Shown here piece after piece: positions 1 through 11,499 of a stretch of DNA of 64,000 nucleotides; position 1 is the first letter of the stretch, and the number at the start of each line of letters is the position of its first letter. The notes under the pieces were generated by a model. The model did not search any database and had not been told where the DNA came from. It saw only the letters and a list, made by a program, of their open reading frames with translations. The translations under genes and the position numbers were made by a program. The stretch covers positions 1-64,000 of the forward strand of contig JASJFT010000177.1 in NCBI GenBank assembly GCA_030770425.1, written 5' to 3'. The DNA comes from Darksidea phi. Its lineage: Eukaryota > Ascomycota > Dothideomycetes > Pleosporales > Lentitheciaceae.

Positions 1-660
1 TCACGAAAAACACAGCCAGCCCAGGAGCCAACGTGACGTCACGCCGGGTAGTGGCCCAAGCTCCTGGGGGAGGGGTCTTCCAATATTATATCGAAAGTAA
101 TTTGCTTACGACCTACCTAAAATTTATTATCTAGATTAACATACTCCCTACTAGGTACTACTCCATCGTTTCCTCTTCCGCTTCCTACTTACTATTAGGC
201 TCTCTTTCGTAGGTAAGCTGAACTTATTCTAGGACCACTAAGACGATGATATTAGACTCACTTATGTTGCTAAGGAATGTACTAACCGTCCACTAGCCTT
301 GTAGTTATGCCGGGGGGTTACTAACGTTTAAATATAATCTTCTTTCGTCAGTACTAGAATGGATGTCACTTCCGTATTATTAGCCGGCTTAGAACTTAAC
401 TTATAAATACTCTAGACTTCTTTATCTAGCGTTATATAGTTTCTATATAGCATAATTCTACGAAAGCTCAAGCCATTTATAGCCTAATATTAGACAGTAA
501 TTGCTCTACACTACCTAGTATATATAATACTTACAAGTCAGGAAATTCTTTAAAGCTATTAACTATATTTTATCAAATAATAATGATTAATTCAGACATT
601 GTGTTCAGTTAAGATTTCTTAGTAAACTTCCATCTAGTATAGGTGTGGCTACAATTGCCA
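1..660. other. AT-rich gene-free segment, possible RIP-eroded repeat
   Basis: From about position 85 the composition changes sharply from GC-balanced to AT-rich, with dense TA and TAG/TAA in all frames and no open frame of note. This look is typical of repeat DNA decayed by repeat-induced point mutation (C to T) in Pezizomycotina, but no transposon protein remnant or terminal repeat is visible. That it is a dead repeat is inference. Between 660 and the transporter stop at 1040 I see only 3' flanking sequence. Confidence 0.4.
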
Positions 661-1039
661 GCTTTAATAGGCGGCAATTTATTCGGGGAGCGTTGCTGTA
701 TGATGAAAACTGAACCGTAGACATGGGACGTGCTCAGGCGTGTCCCCGTGGCCTCTCGATGCACAGCGTCTAAAGTTCCTCAGCATGGCATAGTAAAATT
801 GCCGCGCCTCCAATGAACAACATATGAGTCGAATAAGAAGACCATCCTCTATACATGTATGCATCTTGATTTTCGCATCATTTCAGCCGCTATGCGTTTG
901 TTGCCCACTCCCCAATCGCTTAAAACCAAGACCCGAAACTTCAAAAACGAGGGTATCCTTGTCCAAATATTTACCGTCTCTCCCGAAACTCCGCACCTGC
1001 AAAGAGAAAGTGGAGCCTTTCGTGTCATACTTCGATCAT

Positions 1040-2877
1040 TCACGCCCTATCTTTATTAAGAACCTCGGTAACACCGTCGGTGCCATGCATGACAATTTGC
1101 GTCTTGCTCAAAGATGCCTTGACAGGCTTCGGCGCTCTGAAAATTTCGGAGAGTTCCTCCAGTGTGCGCCGGCGGGTTTCGACATAGAAGAAGTAGATGA
1201 AAGCGAACTCGAACATGTCCCAAAAGATGAAGAGAAAGTAGTACTATGCACAAGTCAGCCATACGATTCAAAATGCCGTAGATTGGAGGGAATATTCGGC
1301 GTACCTTCCAACCCGCTCCGGCAAACGCAATGCCGGTGACAAAGGTATTGTAGAAACCGGAGATATTAACAAAGAAATTATAGAAAGCCATTCCTTTGGC
1401 CCGCGACTCGTACCGCAGACACTCTACGGGATACAATTGCTGCAACGGTGTATAACCCGCTGAGATGATGAAGCCAAAGATAAAGATAAAAGCGATCATA
1501 GCTTTCGCCTGGCCCGGGCTCTTAATCTTGGGGGTACCGCCCTCATCGAGAATCGGTTTGCCGTCCGGCCCCTTGATCAAATTGGTAGCGACAAGGGCGC
1601 ACACGATGGCGAAGATGAAGACGACGAGGCCGGTCGAGACAAGGAGCTGCGGGCGACGACCCCATTTGTCTGTGTAGAAGGCGCCGAAAATGGCACCGGC
1701 AAAAGAGACGACGTTTTGCATGCCATTGAAGAGCAGGCGCTGATGATTATCCGTGATACCGGCTCCTTGAAGCATGGTGGGGTAGTAGTAGGATACAGGA
1801 CCGTTGCCTGACCACTGGCCAAAGAAAGCCATCGAAAGCACGAGCATAGTTCTATAGCGCTGCTCGCGGGAGTTGAACAGCTCACTGTAATCCCACCACC
1901 GCTTGTCCGAGCCCGTCACAGAAATATCTTCGACCATCTCTTTGTATTCAAGCTGGACGATAGGCGAATCACGGCTTCCTTCTCCATGATACTTGGCCAT
2001 GGTGTCGAGGGCTTCCTCGTGACGGTCGTTAGCGATCAACCAACGCGGCGTCTCAGGAAGGAAGGGTGAGCAGAGTAGGACCATGCCAGCAAAGACCATC
2101 TGCAACCAGATTGGGATACGCCACGATTTGGTGCCGGCCATGGTGGAAGTGCCGAAGGGGACAAAGGTCCCGGGTATCCCGCCGACAAACCAGAAGGTGT
2201 TGAAGATACCGGTGAGAACGCCGCGGTACGCCGGGTGAGCCATTTCAGAGGCATAGGCAGGGCCGGCTGTGGAAGTGATGGCCACGCCAAATCCGAGGAC
2301 GAAGCGGCCGCCCATAAAACCTTCAAGGTTCGTGCAGGAAGCTGAAAAGTGTGAGTAATTCGGCCTGACAGCATTGAAAGCACGTTCGAATGGATGCATA
2401 CCCTGGACACAGGTCCCGACCACAATAATGATACAGCCGATAAACATGCCCCATTTCCGGCCCCTGAAATCCGTCGCTGGCCCGGCGAAGAACGATCCAG
2501 CAAGATTGCCGATGGTGTAGATGGCATAAACGATACCCGTTGACGGTGTTCCTTCATTAAGACTGAAGCCAAAGTACGTTCGATATTGCGGGTAGCTGTT
2601 GATGGCCCCCATCAGACTTCCATCGTAACCGTTAATGCACGAGTTCAAGGTCGCAATGAACAGGACGAGGTAAAGCTGGGCAAGGTAAGCCAAGCCTCGA
2701 TATGTATCAGGGCATGCGGATGCAAATAGCTACCTTGAACATGGCTGACGACCATGGCGAAACAGCAGACTTCGCCGTCGCATCAGCCAAGGCGACATTC
2801 TGGACATGTCGAACTTCGGTGTTGCTGCCACGATGTTCAGCCGCCGTGACGCTGATCTCCTTCTGTTCGGCGGACAT
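1040..2877 (-). CDS. MFS sugar transporter (lactose permease / hexose transporter-like)
   Basis: Plasma-membrane sugar:H+ symporter of the major facilitator superfamily, sugar porter family. Four exons joined over introns 2733-2676, 2401-2342 and 1304-1244 give 552 residues, the usual length. The 60-nt middle intron keeps frame, so an unspliced reading adds a false insert. Removing it restores the segment VQASCTNLEGFMGGRF. Family marks are NGYDGSLMG in helix 1, DFRGRKWG in loop 2-3, FLPETPRW after helix 6, DKWGRRPQ in loop 8-9 and VETRRRTLEEL after helix 12. The start chosen is ATG at 2877 (MSAEQKE), giving a roughly 50-residue cytosolic tail before helix 1; an ATG farther upstream is also in frame. 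The substrate cannot be told from sequence; lactose, cellobiose, xylose and hexose carriers share this architecture. Confidence 0.9.
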
Positions 2878-4003
2878 GTTGACAACAGCGGAGTATGGCC
2901 CGGCAGGGTTGTTGAAGTCGGCGCACCGAAAGCAATTATCAAACAAGTCGAGCTCGAGCCGCCAGCAGCCCCAGAAGGCTGGGGGCGCAGGCAGATATTA
3001 GAACAATGCGTGCCGCCTCGGCCCAGCTCTCTTCTACCCGCAAATATAGATGCCAATCCTGGGGTGCCAGCCGAGCTAGGTGCAGACGACGCCATCTTCC
3101 CCTTGTCGATTCAAGGGTCGCGGCCCCGTGTCAGCGCAAGGACGGCCGGGGAGCAGCTCGCCAAACGCCGTCGTCGTGCCGTCGTCGCGAACGATTGGGA
3201 CAAATGCGCGTAAGCATTGGGGGTGCCCGGGTTCCTGCAATCACGCGGCGAGTCCATGCAATCTCGAGCGCCTTGCTCCTTGTGGCGCGTCTGAACGGCG
3301 ACGCGACCCTCCGTGGCCATTTGGATAAAGACTGGCGCCGCACCGCTCCTTCAGATACAGTAGATGGTCGTCCAGCGTCGAATGGAACACCATCGCCCCC
3401 CATAGTAGCTGCTGGCTCGGTCCCCTCGTCTCTCGAAGGATCGAAAATTCGCTCTTCTCATGCCGGGCTTGTCTGCGGAGGCGCACCATGGGCTTTCAAA
3501 CGGTGCGCCGTCACGGATGTGGCCGATGGGCGCCACGACGGATGCGGGGATAGTGCCCGCTGTCGCAGCAAGATCAGGAGTGTTGAAACCTGTGTTGCTC
3601 TCCGTGTTGGAAGCGGCCTAGCGCCCCGATTTGCCGGCCATCCTGCAGACACGACATCTGGAACTTCCATAATCGTTCTACCGCGCCCGTTTTTCCGTCA
3701 ATGGGGGTGGAGATGCACAAGGGATGGCATCAACTCGCCTCGCTATCGACAAATGTCCCGCAAGCGCTACGCGCCCGCGAGTCCACGGGATTGACGAAAT
3801 GCATGGCATATTTATCTTTGGCCTTCAAGTCCGATGACCCGGACGTGTGTTGGTCCCCCGGGCACAACGCTCCGAGATGGTGTTTCAGATGCGGAATTCA
3901 CGTGATTGATGTTGTCCACGCCTGGTCACGTGGTCCTTGGCGCGTACGTGACTTGTTCCGCGGTAAACAGCACTGAGAGAATGCGACGCAAAACATAAAC
4001 ACC
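2878..4003. other. Intergenic region between divergent transporter and NNF1 genes
   Basis: About 1.1 kb, GC-rich, between the divergently transcribed transporter (-) and NNF1 (+). Overlapping open frames exist on both strands here (the longest about 3006-3794, +), but they are Arg/Ser/Pro-rich, contain no recognisable domain and look like chance frames in GC-rich DNA. It most likely holds the two promoters and 5' leaders. Confidence 0.5.
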
Positions 4004-4719
4004 ATGCCCGCTGCCACCAACCCGGACTCACGCTCGCCATCTCCCGTACCCGCACCGCCCATTGCTGAGGCGCCCGGCCCGCGTGCCCAAGGCCTCATCA
4101 ACATCTTCCACCAAGCAGTCAAAGCGACGCTGGACAAATGCTCCTCGGCCAACTTCGCCTCATGCTTCCCGACGGCTGCGCAATACAGCCCCGAGGTGCT
4201 GGAAAATCTGCGCAGCCAGATCGTGGATCAGCTAGACCGCACTTGGAAGACGAATTTCGAGGACATTGTGGCGAGGAGAAATGTTGTGCAGCTGCTCAAT
4301 TCGTTGGATCAGTGTATCGAAGACGCGAGGTTGCGGAAGAAGCGCGCCGAGGCGACTGCGAACGGCGGGCTCGCGGAGACGCCTGTGCCGTGAGCATACC
4401 CGTGCCCGAGAACCAACTATGCTAATCAATCGTGTGCAGACCTCACACCCTGCCGCCTGCCGAGATGTACCTCGCACATCTGATGCCCTTCCTCGAGAAG
4501 CAAGCCGCCCACATGAACGCACGACTCGCCGCCACACAGCAAGCGAACACAGAGCTCCTGTCTACCGTCACCGCCCAGCGTGCTGAAATCGAAGTGCTGG
4601 TAAGGGCCCTGGAAACTGTCGTCCACGATCTGGAAGCCGGCGCGCAAATGATGGGCCAAGAAGATGTGCAAGGTCTGAGCAAGGAGATCAAGGTGCTGGA
4701 GACAGAGATGAAAAAGTGA
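4004..4719 (+). CDS. NNF1: Kinetochore protein Nnf1 (MIND/Mis12 complex subunit)
   Basis: Subunit of the MIND (Mis12) complex, which links inner centromere proteins to the Ndc80 complex at kinetochores. Two exons separated by a 50-nt intron (4390-4439, branch site TGCTAAT) encode 221 residues, close to other fungal Nnf1 proteins. After a Pro-rich N-terminus, the Nnf1 domain starts near residue 28 with a helix of the form GLINIFHQAVKATLDKCS, continues through NFASCFPT and ends in RRNVVQLLNSLDQCIEDAR. Exon 2 (from about residue 130) is helical and coiled-coil-like (repeated Leu/Glu spacing), as expected for a MIND rod subunit. The ATG sits in an ACC-ATG context. The gene is divergent from the sugar transporter and not functionally tied to it. 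Confidence 0.87.
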
Positions 4720-5682
4720 GCCGCGATATGAGGCGGATGGATCCTACAGACATCACGCGGGGGTACGGTGCCCGGATAAAGGAAGTGCCCGAACGTAAAA
4801 GCTCCGCGACCGCCGTGACATGGTCGGATCGATGCATGGCCATGTGGCTGCGACGTCGCCGGAATGCCGTGGCAAGCTGCCAAACCACGAAGCGGCTGGG
4901 CCAAGCAACCTTTGTGAACGCACATATCAAAGGCGACTTCATCTGCGCCGCTCTCTATGGGTGTGCGGCTGCCCGTTCCAGGCAAACGCGATCAATACTC
5001 GACAGTTACCCGGCCTCAAGGGGCTTGCAAAGCGGTAGACGGGGCTGAGATCGGAGCGCACTCGGTAGTCTTCCGGAGTCAACTTCAGGGTTTGGGCACC
5101 AACGTTGTGATTCACTTGCGTATTATGCACGATTCTGTCATCACGCGCCTACCAAGTATATGGGTCTGCGCACGCGCTTGTCCTTCCCTTTAGACTTTTT
5201 TTTTTTTTTTGGCTATTATGCTATTTTGTATAAAGCTCGGTTTAGACGAGCAAGTAAAAGACCCCAGAGTTCCTTCGTCAACCCCCGACAACGCGCTCGA
5301 TCGACGACCTGATTGCCACAACCCTTACAATATCCTGCCAACAGCCCGATCACACCCAAGAGCCGAAGTCCCAGAAGAGCCGAATCGCGGGGCCCCGCGT
5401 GTCACCATTCTTAGGCTTGCAATTTAGTTTAATATCAAAGTCTACGCTCGACCACCCGCCGGCTAACCGTGTAATATAATCAATCTATCCACGCCAAAGC
5501 CGAACAATACCGACAGGATTGTGCGTACCGTAGGAAATGATTACAGTAGATGTATATAACCGGTATATGGACTTTGGGCCGAGGATCTGCTGTTGTGCAT
5601 CGACTTCGCATTCGCCTTTGTCGCCTTTCACTCATCGTCTGCTTGACTTTCAAAGAAAGATAAGGAGGGTATAGCGCTCGAG
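4720..5682. other. Intergenic region with T-tract, promoter of the AA9 gene
   Basis: No credible gene. It holds the 3' end of NNF1, a run of 14 or more T near 5197-5211, and the upstream region of the LPMO gene. Short open frames in 4716-5430 have no domain signal. Confidence 0.5.
5551..5560 (+). promoter_or_regulatory. TATA-like element upstream of the AA9 gene
   Basis: A TATATAA run lies about 125 bp upstream of the LPMO start codon, a plausible TATA box given typical fungal leader lengths. Assignment is by sequence and position only. Confidence 0.3.
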
Positions 5683-6534
5683 ATGAGGTTCTCCACGGCT
5701 TTCGGCGCTGCGTTGGCTGCGTCTTCTGCTAATGCAGCAGCGCTCCAACCGCGACACTGTACGCCTCCCAATCATCCTAAACCCACCCTACCTTAACTAA
5801 GCACAGATACCTTCCCCGCCATCACCGGAACCGCCGACTGGCAGAGTGTTCGTCAAACCGTCAACTTCCAGTCCAATGCCGGCCTTAGCGACGTCTCTTC
5901 TGAGCAAGTCCGATGCTACACTTCCGGGACCAGATCTGCTTCTTCAATCTACTCTGTCGCCGCAGGAGGCAGCGTAGGGTTCAAAGCGAGCCCGAACATC
6001 TTCCACCCGGGGCCATTGCAGTTTTACCTAGCAAAAGTGCCAAGTGGTAAGACAGCGAAAGATTGGGATGGTAGTGGGCAGGTGTGGTTTAAGATTTACG
6101 CGGAGAAGGCTACTTCTAGTAATGGTGGACTGAGTTGGGGAAGTCTGAGTAAGTGATCTTACAAAGCGTGATATGACAATTGACTGATGGTGAAGTAGAC
6201 AAAGGATCCGTCAGCGTGACCATTCCTAAGAACACTCCTTCTGGCGACTACCTCCTCAGAATCGAGCATATCGCGCTGCATCAAGCGAGCAACGTCAATG
6301 GTGCGCAACTGTACATCTCGTGTGCGCAAATCACCGTCACGGGAGGTGGTTCTGGTACTCCGGGACCACTGGTTTCGTTCCCAGGAGCGTATAAGAACAC
6401 GGACCCTGGGCTCAGGGTCAACATCTACTCCGTAAGTGCTCTTGAAGATGGAAGCGCACGTGGATGGAGATGCTAAGTAGGAATAGGGTGCGACTTCGTA
6501 CACACCTCCCGGTCCTGCTGTCTGGAGCGGCTAG
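5683..6534 (+). CDS. AA9 lytic polysaccharide monooxygenase (former GH61), secreted
   Basis: Secreted copper enzyme that cleaves cellulose or related beta-glucans oxidatively. Four exons (introns 5759-5806, 6149-6198, 6432-6486) encode 232 residues. A hydrophobic Ala-rich signal peptide (about 1-20) precedes His25-Tyr-Thr-Phe-Pro, the expected N-terminal copper ligand and start of an AA9 domain. Other active-site residues visible are His167 in [10 protein letters not shown] and Gln176/Tyr178 in [10 protein letters not shown]. The domain ends near the C-terminus with [11 protein letters not shown]; there is no CBM1. Oddly, His25 does not directly follow an Ala signal site but is preceded by Leu-Gln-Pro-Arg, so a second cleavage after Arg24 would be needed to build the histidine brace. 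The only GT donor near the end of exon 1 is the one used here. Regioselectivity is not predictable by eye. Confidence 0.9.
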
Positions 6535-8655
6535 ATGGGCTAGTTGTGGGAGCACGAGGATGGTAGGCTGGCAAACCATTCACGTCGTATACTAAGTAGA
6601 GTTAGTTTTCTATGATGTAATATCTTACTAAAACGCGGCCCAATCATGACTTTACACGTTGAATATGGAGAGTCTCAGGTGGCCCCCCAAAGGATGAAGA
6701 GACCTTTCAAGGAATTTATTGATTTGTATTTCATTGCAGGTCTCTTGCATCTTGATAGAGGAGCCTACTTCGGTTTACAAAGTGAAGATGACCCTCATTG
6801 ACAACACACATTTCTTCACTATTCTGGGGTTTCGAGTTGATCTCGAATGCTGAAGACGGAATTCGCAACTTCGGGAAAACGACGAAAACGGGAAAGAAAA
6901 GAGCTACTGTCACCCAGCGGCAGAGGAAAGTGACGGCTAGTTGTAAAGGCAACGGAAGGTCTGTAATTATTATCACCCTTCACTTCCACTTGAGACTGTA
7001 TGGCCTTCTACTACGCAATTCGTTACGAGTTGCTTTGGCGTGACGGCCGCTTCGGCGCAGTCACAGTGGACTCAGATTCGAGGCTAGTTTCTGTAGCTTT
7101 ATAAACCCGCTTTTGCATGTGGATATAAAATGTAGCACTTTTTGCTACTCGATACCTAGAAAGGTTGCATAATCACTATGACTAGGTAGAGTGAAATCCG
7201 AGTCCGTACATCTTGCCTGTCGGACGGTACAGCGACGATGCAATTGGTTACCGACGAAACGCTGCATTACGCCATAGCACCAACCATGCCAGAATGGCTA
7301 GCCGTGACGATGATGAGCTTTATTGGCTTGAACGACCTTCTTAGGAGCAACAACATCTCATCAAGCAGCACTATTTGTGGTTGAGACGGGTCAACGGCAT
7401 TCGGAACGGACTTCATATCACGATTCTTGCGTTTACCCAGGGCATTGAATATCTTCCTCCATTGCTACAAGCCTACTATAGAATGCTTGAATTACGGAAG
7501 TTCGTCGAGGGCACTGGTATTTGGTGCAACCGCCACTTGCCAATTCGATGGCCGCGACATTTAAGACGAGTAGCTCCTCCGCTGACAAATTGCACCTAAA
7601 TTTCAATCTAGCCTTGGTGACTCCAAGGTACCCTTCCCCAACGACTTATAGCGAAGGTCCGATTTAATCAACTTCCAATTGGCCATGGTCTCTATCGAGG
7701 AAAATTTGTAAGGGTTCACCCTCTACAACATTATTACGTTGCTCAAGCCTGAGGGCGAAATACAGTACACAGAAGGCAATATCTGTACGTCAAGAGGTTT
7801 CCACAGTAGAAGTATAACCTCTACAAGCGGGCGCTATATCACGTAGGCTCCCGCGCAACTCAGCATCGCCCCCAGAAGCAACGGGATCGGGGTTTCCCCC
7901 GCAGGACGAAGCTTTTAACTGAAGCTCGACTGAAGCTCGCCGAAGAAGAAGTTTTATATATAGGCCGACCAGTAGAGCAGAGATAGGATTTCACTGAGAT
8001 TAGTAGTAGTATGGTATTTGTTGGGTTGATGAATTTAGCCAGCATTAAGGAAGAGGGTATAAAAGTGGGGAAGACGTGGATGGGTACAGGGAGAAGCCCC
8101 TCGCGGACTGGAAGCAGAACCCTTATCCGCGCTGGGCTCTACATTTCGATTAGGGTTGATAGCGATACTACTCGAAGCTTACTATAGACATAGGTTCAGA
8201 ATATAAACCATCACTATCACTATCCCTCTATTACTTACTCAAACTCTCTTAACACTCCACCCTATACTCTCCAAGTCCCTCACAACCACGCCCGTACCCC
8301 CCTTGTCCCCAAACGGCACTATCAAAACCCATCTTCCCCTCCCCTTTACTCTCTACCCGTTCAATACCAGTTCCCTCATTTCCTACACCGGAAAAAGTAG
8401 TTCATTCGCCGTCTCACTTAATTGTGCTTCGGTAGGCGGCGGGCCCACTCTATCCCCCCTTGTAGGCACTAACTCGACTTGGAGATCTCGGAGGGATCTG
8501 AAGAGGGTCAGAGTTTCCCATAATTTGGTCTAAGAAATGAAGTGTGCTTTAGGAGGAGAGGAGGGAAGAGGTACCTCATGCGCGACGATATTGATGTGTG
8601 TGTTGTGGTTTATTGAGGAGAGGGGAATAGACCAAAGCAGATATTGTAAAGTAGG
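6535..8655. other. Gene-poor spacer with decayed sequence
   Basis: About 2.1 kb without a supported gene. Reading frames are short and broken on both strands. The stretch around 7080-8250 is AT-leaning with scattered TATA-like and CTCGAAG-type motifs, reminiscent of old eroded repeats, but no transposase or reverse-transcriptase motif can be read. The pyrimidine-rich block 8200-8350 has no obvious role. Confidence 0.4.
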
Positions 8656-9519
8656 CTAGTGATCTGTGAAATCGAACGGACTTGTCGCATACAACACCCT
8701 CGTAGGCTCGAAATACCTTGCCCGCAATAGCAGCCTGCTCTCTGCATCCGTGACTTGTAATAGAGACTTACATTGCCCGACAAGTGAAAAGCAATGGCAT
8801 AAACCCCTTCTTATGCCTGATATCTTCTTATCAATATAACCTGCACTCTGCCGCATCAACTCTCTCGCTCTATTCTCTTCATGCGCCATACTAACACACT
8901 TCCTTTTTCCTGCCTGCCCCATCTCGCATATAAAACCGCCCAAAGTATCGCGGTCATGCCAATGCATATGCACAGTACAGTGGCCTACAGCATACTTGTA
9001 CACCGCATCCCGAAACTCAATCGGTAGTTTAGCGCAGAGGAGATAGGCAGCTTGGCGGATGTACAGCGATGGATCGCTGTGAATGGCTTGTGCTGGTAAC
9101 CCGCGTCTTCCGAGTGCGGATTTAGAAGATTTTGCCCTTATTGCTTCATTTGGTGTTGAGATTGGAGGGTCAGAATGGGGCTGCAGGGGCGGCGGTGATG
9201 GTGGGGTTTGGATGGGTTGATATTGAGGGTTTGGGGTAAGCGGCCTGGGACGGTTGTTGGATTGAGCGTTCCGAAGCGATACGAATTCCGGTTGAGAAGC
9301 CGGGAGAAGTGACGAGTGACACTTTTCTGTTAGCGTGGCGGATCTTCTGTAAAGACGGCGAAAGCAGGCTGGGTGAGTTTTGTGATGGCTGTGATACAGG
9401 CGCGTTTCCGGTGTGCTGAAAGGAATGGTTGGTATTGGTTGATTGACACGTGATTGAGTTTCACGGTGCCCCGCCAAGGTGCAGCCGAGCATCTCGCCTA
9501 TCGGGATAGCATTAAGCAT
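8656..9519 (-). CDS. Hypothetical protein, possible F-box-like/DUF7730-type fragment
   Basis: Uninterrupted frame of 287 codons from ATG 9519. The first half is low-complexity and Pro/Gln/Ser-rich (a PPSPPPLQP stretch near the middle). The second half has a hydrophobic LCAKLPIEFRDAVYKYAV segment resembling the 'LPxELRxxIYxY' start found in many Pezizomycotina proteins (the DUF7730 group), and a later SLLQVTDAESRLLL resembling their 'xLLxxCxxxxxEAxxLL' segment. The canonical His/Cys spacing is lost and the protein ends soon after, so it may be a truncated or diverging copy, or intron structure may be missed. Function unknown. Confidence 0.4.
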   Translation of the reverse strand: MLNAIPIGEMLGCTLAGHRETQSRVNQPIPTIPFSTPETRLYHSHHKTHPACFRRLYRRSATLTEKCHSSLLPASQPEFVSLRNAQSNNRPRPLTPNPQYQPIQTPPSPPPLQPHSDPPISTPNEAIRAKSSKSALGRRGLPAQAIHSDPSLYIRQAAYLLCAKLPIEFRDAVYKYAVGHCTVHMHWHDRDTLGGFICEMGQAGKRKCVSMAHEENRARELMRQSAGYIDKKISGIRRGLCHCFSLVGQCKSLLQVTDAESRLLLRARYFEPTRVLYATSPFDFTDH

Positions 9520-10044
9520 CGCATCTGCCGGCAATGACTTTATTAGGCCAGAAAAGCCCGCTACTGTCCAGTCCCAATCATATTCATACTCAGCTATTCC
9601 CTATGAGGACTTCTCCCTCCTTCACAAGCTATACCCCTGCTGCACCTGTCCCCCCCTTTTACCAGTCGTGTTCACTTTCTATTTCCTGACAACCATAAGC
9701 TCATGTTTTGGCGTTAATGTCATCGGATATCCAGGATATCCTCAAGACAGACCGTACTACGACTGCCATTATGACGTACTTTCTTGCTAAGCTGGTTTGT
9801 TGCAGAAGCTACATTTTCATTCAATCACTGGATATCAATTGAGACGCACCGTGGAAGGGAACGGCTGCATCACTAGACCGAAAAAAAAAACAGAAACAAA
9901 CGGATGAAAGAATATATATCATACTCCAAAGATGTGCAACCCTGACGTACGGCTCCTCTAGAGAAGACGGGCCGGCACAACCCCCCACCCCCCTCCCCCC
10001 CGGGACGCACCTTGCGCCTTCCATTAAGATCGGAATAACAATAC
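9520..10044. other. Intergenic region between two minus-strand genes
   Basis: Contains the upstream region of the 8.7-9.5 kb gene and the presumed 3' UTR of the next gene, with an A-run near 9883-9892 and a C-rich run near 9980-10002. No gene is supported. Confidence 0.4.
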
Positions 10045-11499
10045 TCACCGCTCGGCTGGACGACTTGCGCTGCTTGGTGAAGGCCAAACTCTTGCATTCT
10101 TGGAAATATTGCTTAGCGGGCGTACAGTCTTCACTCGGTTCTCATCTGCAACGTTATTCTCCGTCGTCCAGTCGTCTGAATATCGAGGTGGCATGAAGAT
10201 GGATGTCAGTGTCGATGCTTTTTGAGGTAATGTATTCAGCCGAGCATTATGCGCGGTATGGTAGCGGGCCGGACCGCGTTCGATGCAGACGTTCGGACTC
10301 AATGGGCTCAACTCAATCTCGCCATTCTCATTCGTTGCCGAGTCCGAGAGAAGACGACCGAGGGCTTTTGGCGTTGATGGAGTGCACGCGGAGCGAATTC
10401 CGGTCCCGCTTCCAGGGAAGTCGAAAAGAAGGCGCTTGCAGGCGTCGGAGTTGTGTCGCTGGGAGCAAGTTGAGGGGGGTGGGCGATGGAAGCTTTCTGC
10501 TGTTGTGGCCGATCTGACCACGGACGACCCGTCACTGCTGGGTCTAAAGACGAAAGGGTCGTGAGGAGACACACGAATATCACATGGGAGCCTCTGTTGG
10601 ACCATTTGTTGATTCAGGATGTGTAGGTTGCTGCTAGGCTGTTGGATATCGTCTACTGTTGTGGCCGGGTGGAGGATTTCTTGCTGAAACGGGGCTTGCG
10701 GAGGCACGTCTGCATGGCGTGGCTTCCCCTTGACTGCCTCCCCCTCGGATTCTTCATCGCCGTGCGACACTGTGAATAACCAGTTTTGGATACGGTGCGC
10801 AGGCGAGCCAGGTGCAGCAAGCGGACGGGCATTATGGTGAACGATATATCCTGAATCATCTGACCACGATCCCGACGAGCTTTCCGATGCCGAAGCGGGG
10901 TTTCTATTGACACGGTCGATGGCTGCTGCGGCCGACAACGGCTCTTTTGGTGGTAGCAAGGATGCTTGACCACGGTATTGAGGGACAGGCGAGCATATCT
11001 GGTCTTGGGTGGGGGGTGAAGAAGGCCTTGAGATATTTGGGAGCTGCGGATAGAGAAGCAGTTCGTTGCCACGAGACGTCTTAGTTCCGATATCTACTTG
11101 TTCGAAGATGTGTTTCATCTGACTCGTGTGTCCAGGCCTCGGGGGCGATGTCAGCAGCATGGCGCCATGCTGGTAGCGACGTCGACGGATGTTGGCAGTG
11201 GGTGTTGAAGGGGCATGGGTGGTTGTGGTTTGCTCAATGCGGCTGATGTCGGTTCCTGGCTCACGGCGGACGGTGCCTGTTCGCTCGAGTTGTTGTTTCA
11301 TTGTGGCACCATCGAGTGACGACACACCCGCGGGGATCGATCTGGAGTAGTAGAGGAATGCACAGTTGGGCGGCGGGAGCGGCGGGAGCGGCGGCCGGGG
11401 CCATGTTTGCTGTGGGCTTGCTGCTGTTGATGCTGCGCTCGCTGGGGTGTTCTTGCTCTTGATGTTGAGCCCCGACACCTGCGTGAATGCACGTGACAT
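10045..11499 (-). CDS. Hypothetical disordered protein, Ser/Pro-rich
   Basis: Open frame of 484 residues from ATG 11499 (MSRAFTQVSG); the frame stays open farther upstream but without a better ATG. The product is Ser/Pro/Arg-rich with no membrane segment, signal peptide or recognised domain. The most structured stretch is around SGYIVHHNARPL and SPAHRIQNWLFTVSH, followed by an acidic patch. The stop codon overlaps a good splice donor (GGTGAGTATT at 10038-10047), so a further 3' exon is possible, but none that reads convincingly was found. Expression and function are unknown. Confidence 0.5.
   Translation of the reverse strand: MSRAFTQVSGLNIKSKNTPASAASTAASPQQTWPRPPLPPLPPPNCAFLYYSRSIPAGVSSLDGATMKQQLERTGTVRREPGTDISRIEQTTTTHAPSTPTANIRRRRYQHGAMLLTSPPRPGHTSQMKHIFEQVDIGTKTSRGNELLLYPQLPNISRPSSPPTQDQICSPVPQYRGQASLLPPKEPLSAAAAIDRVNRNPASASESSSGSWSDDSGYIVHHNARPLAAPGSPAHRIQNWLFTVSHGDEESEGEAVKGKPRHADVPPQAPFQQEILHPATTVDDIQQPSSNLHILNQQMVQQRLPCDIRVSPHDPFVFRPSSDGSSVVRSATTAESFHRPPPSTCSQRHNSDACKRLLFDFPGSGTGIRSACTPSTPKALGRLLSDSATNENGEIELSPLSPNVCIERGPARYHTAHNARLNTLPQKASTLTSIFMPPRYSDDWTTENNVADENRVKTVRPLSNISKNARVWPSPSSASRPAER

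Noticed and set aside
824..1339. Plus-strand open frame of 171 codons
   Set aside because: It overlaps the last exon of the sugar transporter in antisense and has no domain.
3006..3794. 262-codon plus-strand frame, Arg/Ser/Pro-rich
   Set aside because: GC-rich DNA with overlapping frames on both strands, no domain, no convincing start context.
10038..10047. Extra 3' exon of the 10.0-11.5 kb gene via the GTGAGT at its stop
   Set aside because: The only continuation found reads into a poly-Phe run from a T-tract, which is unlikely protein.
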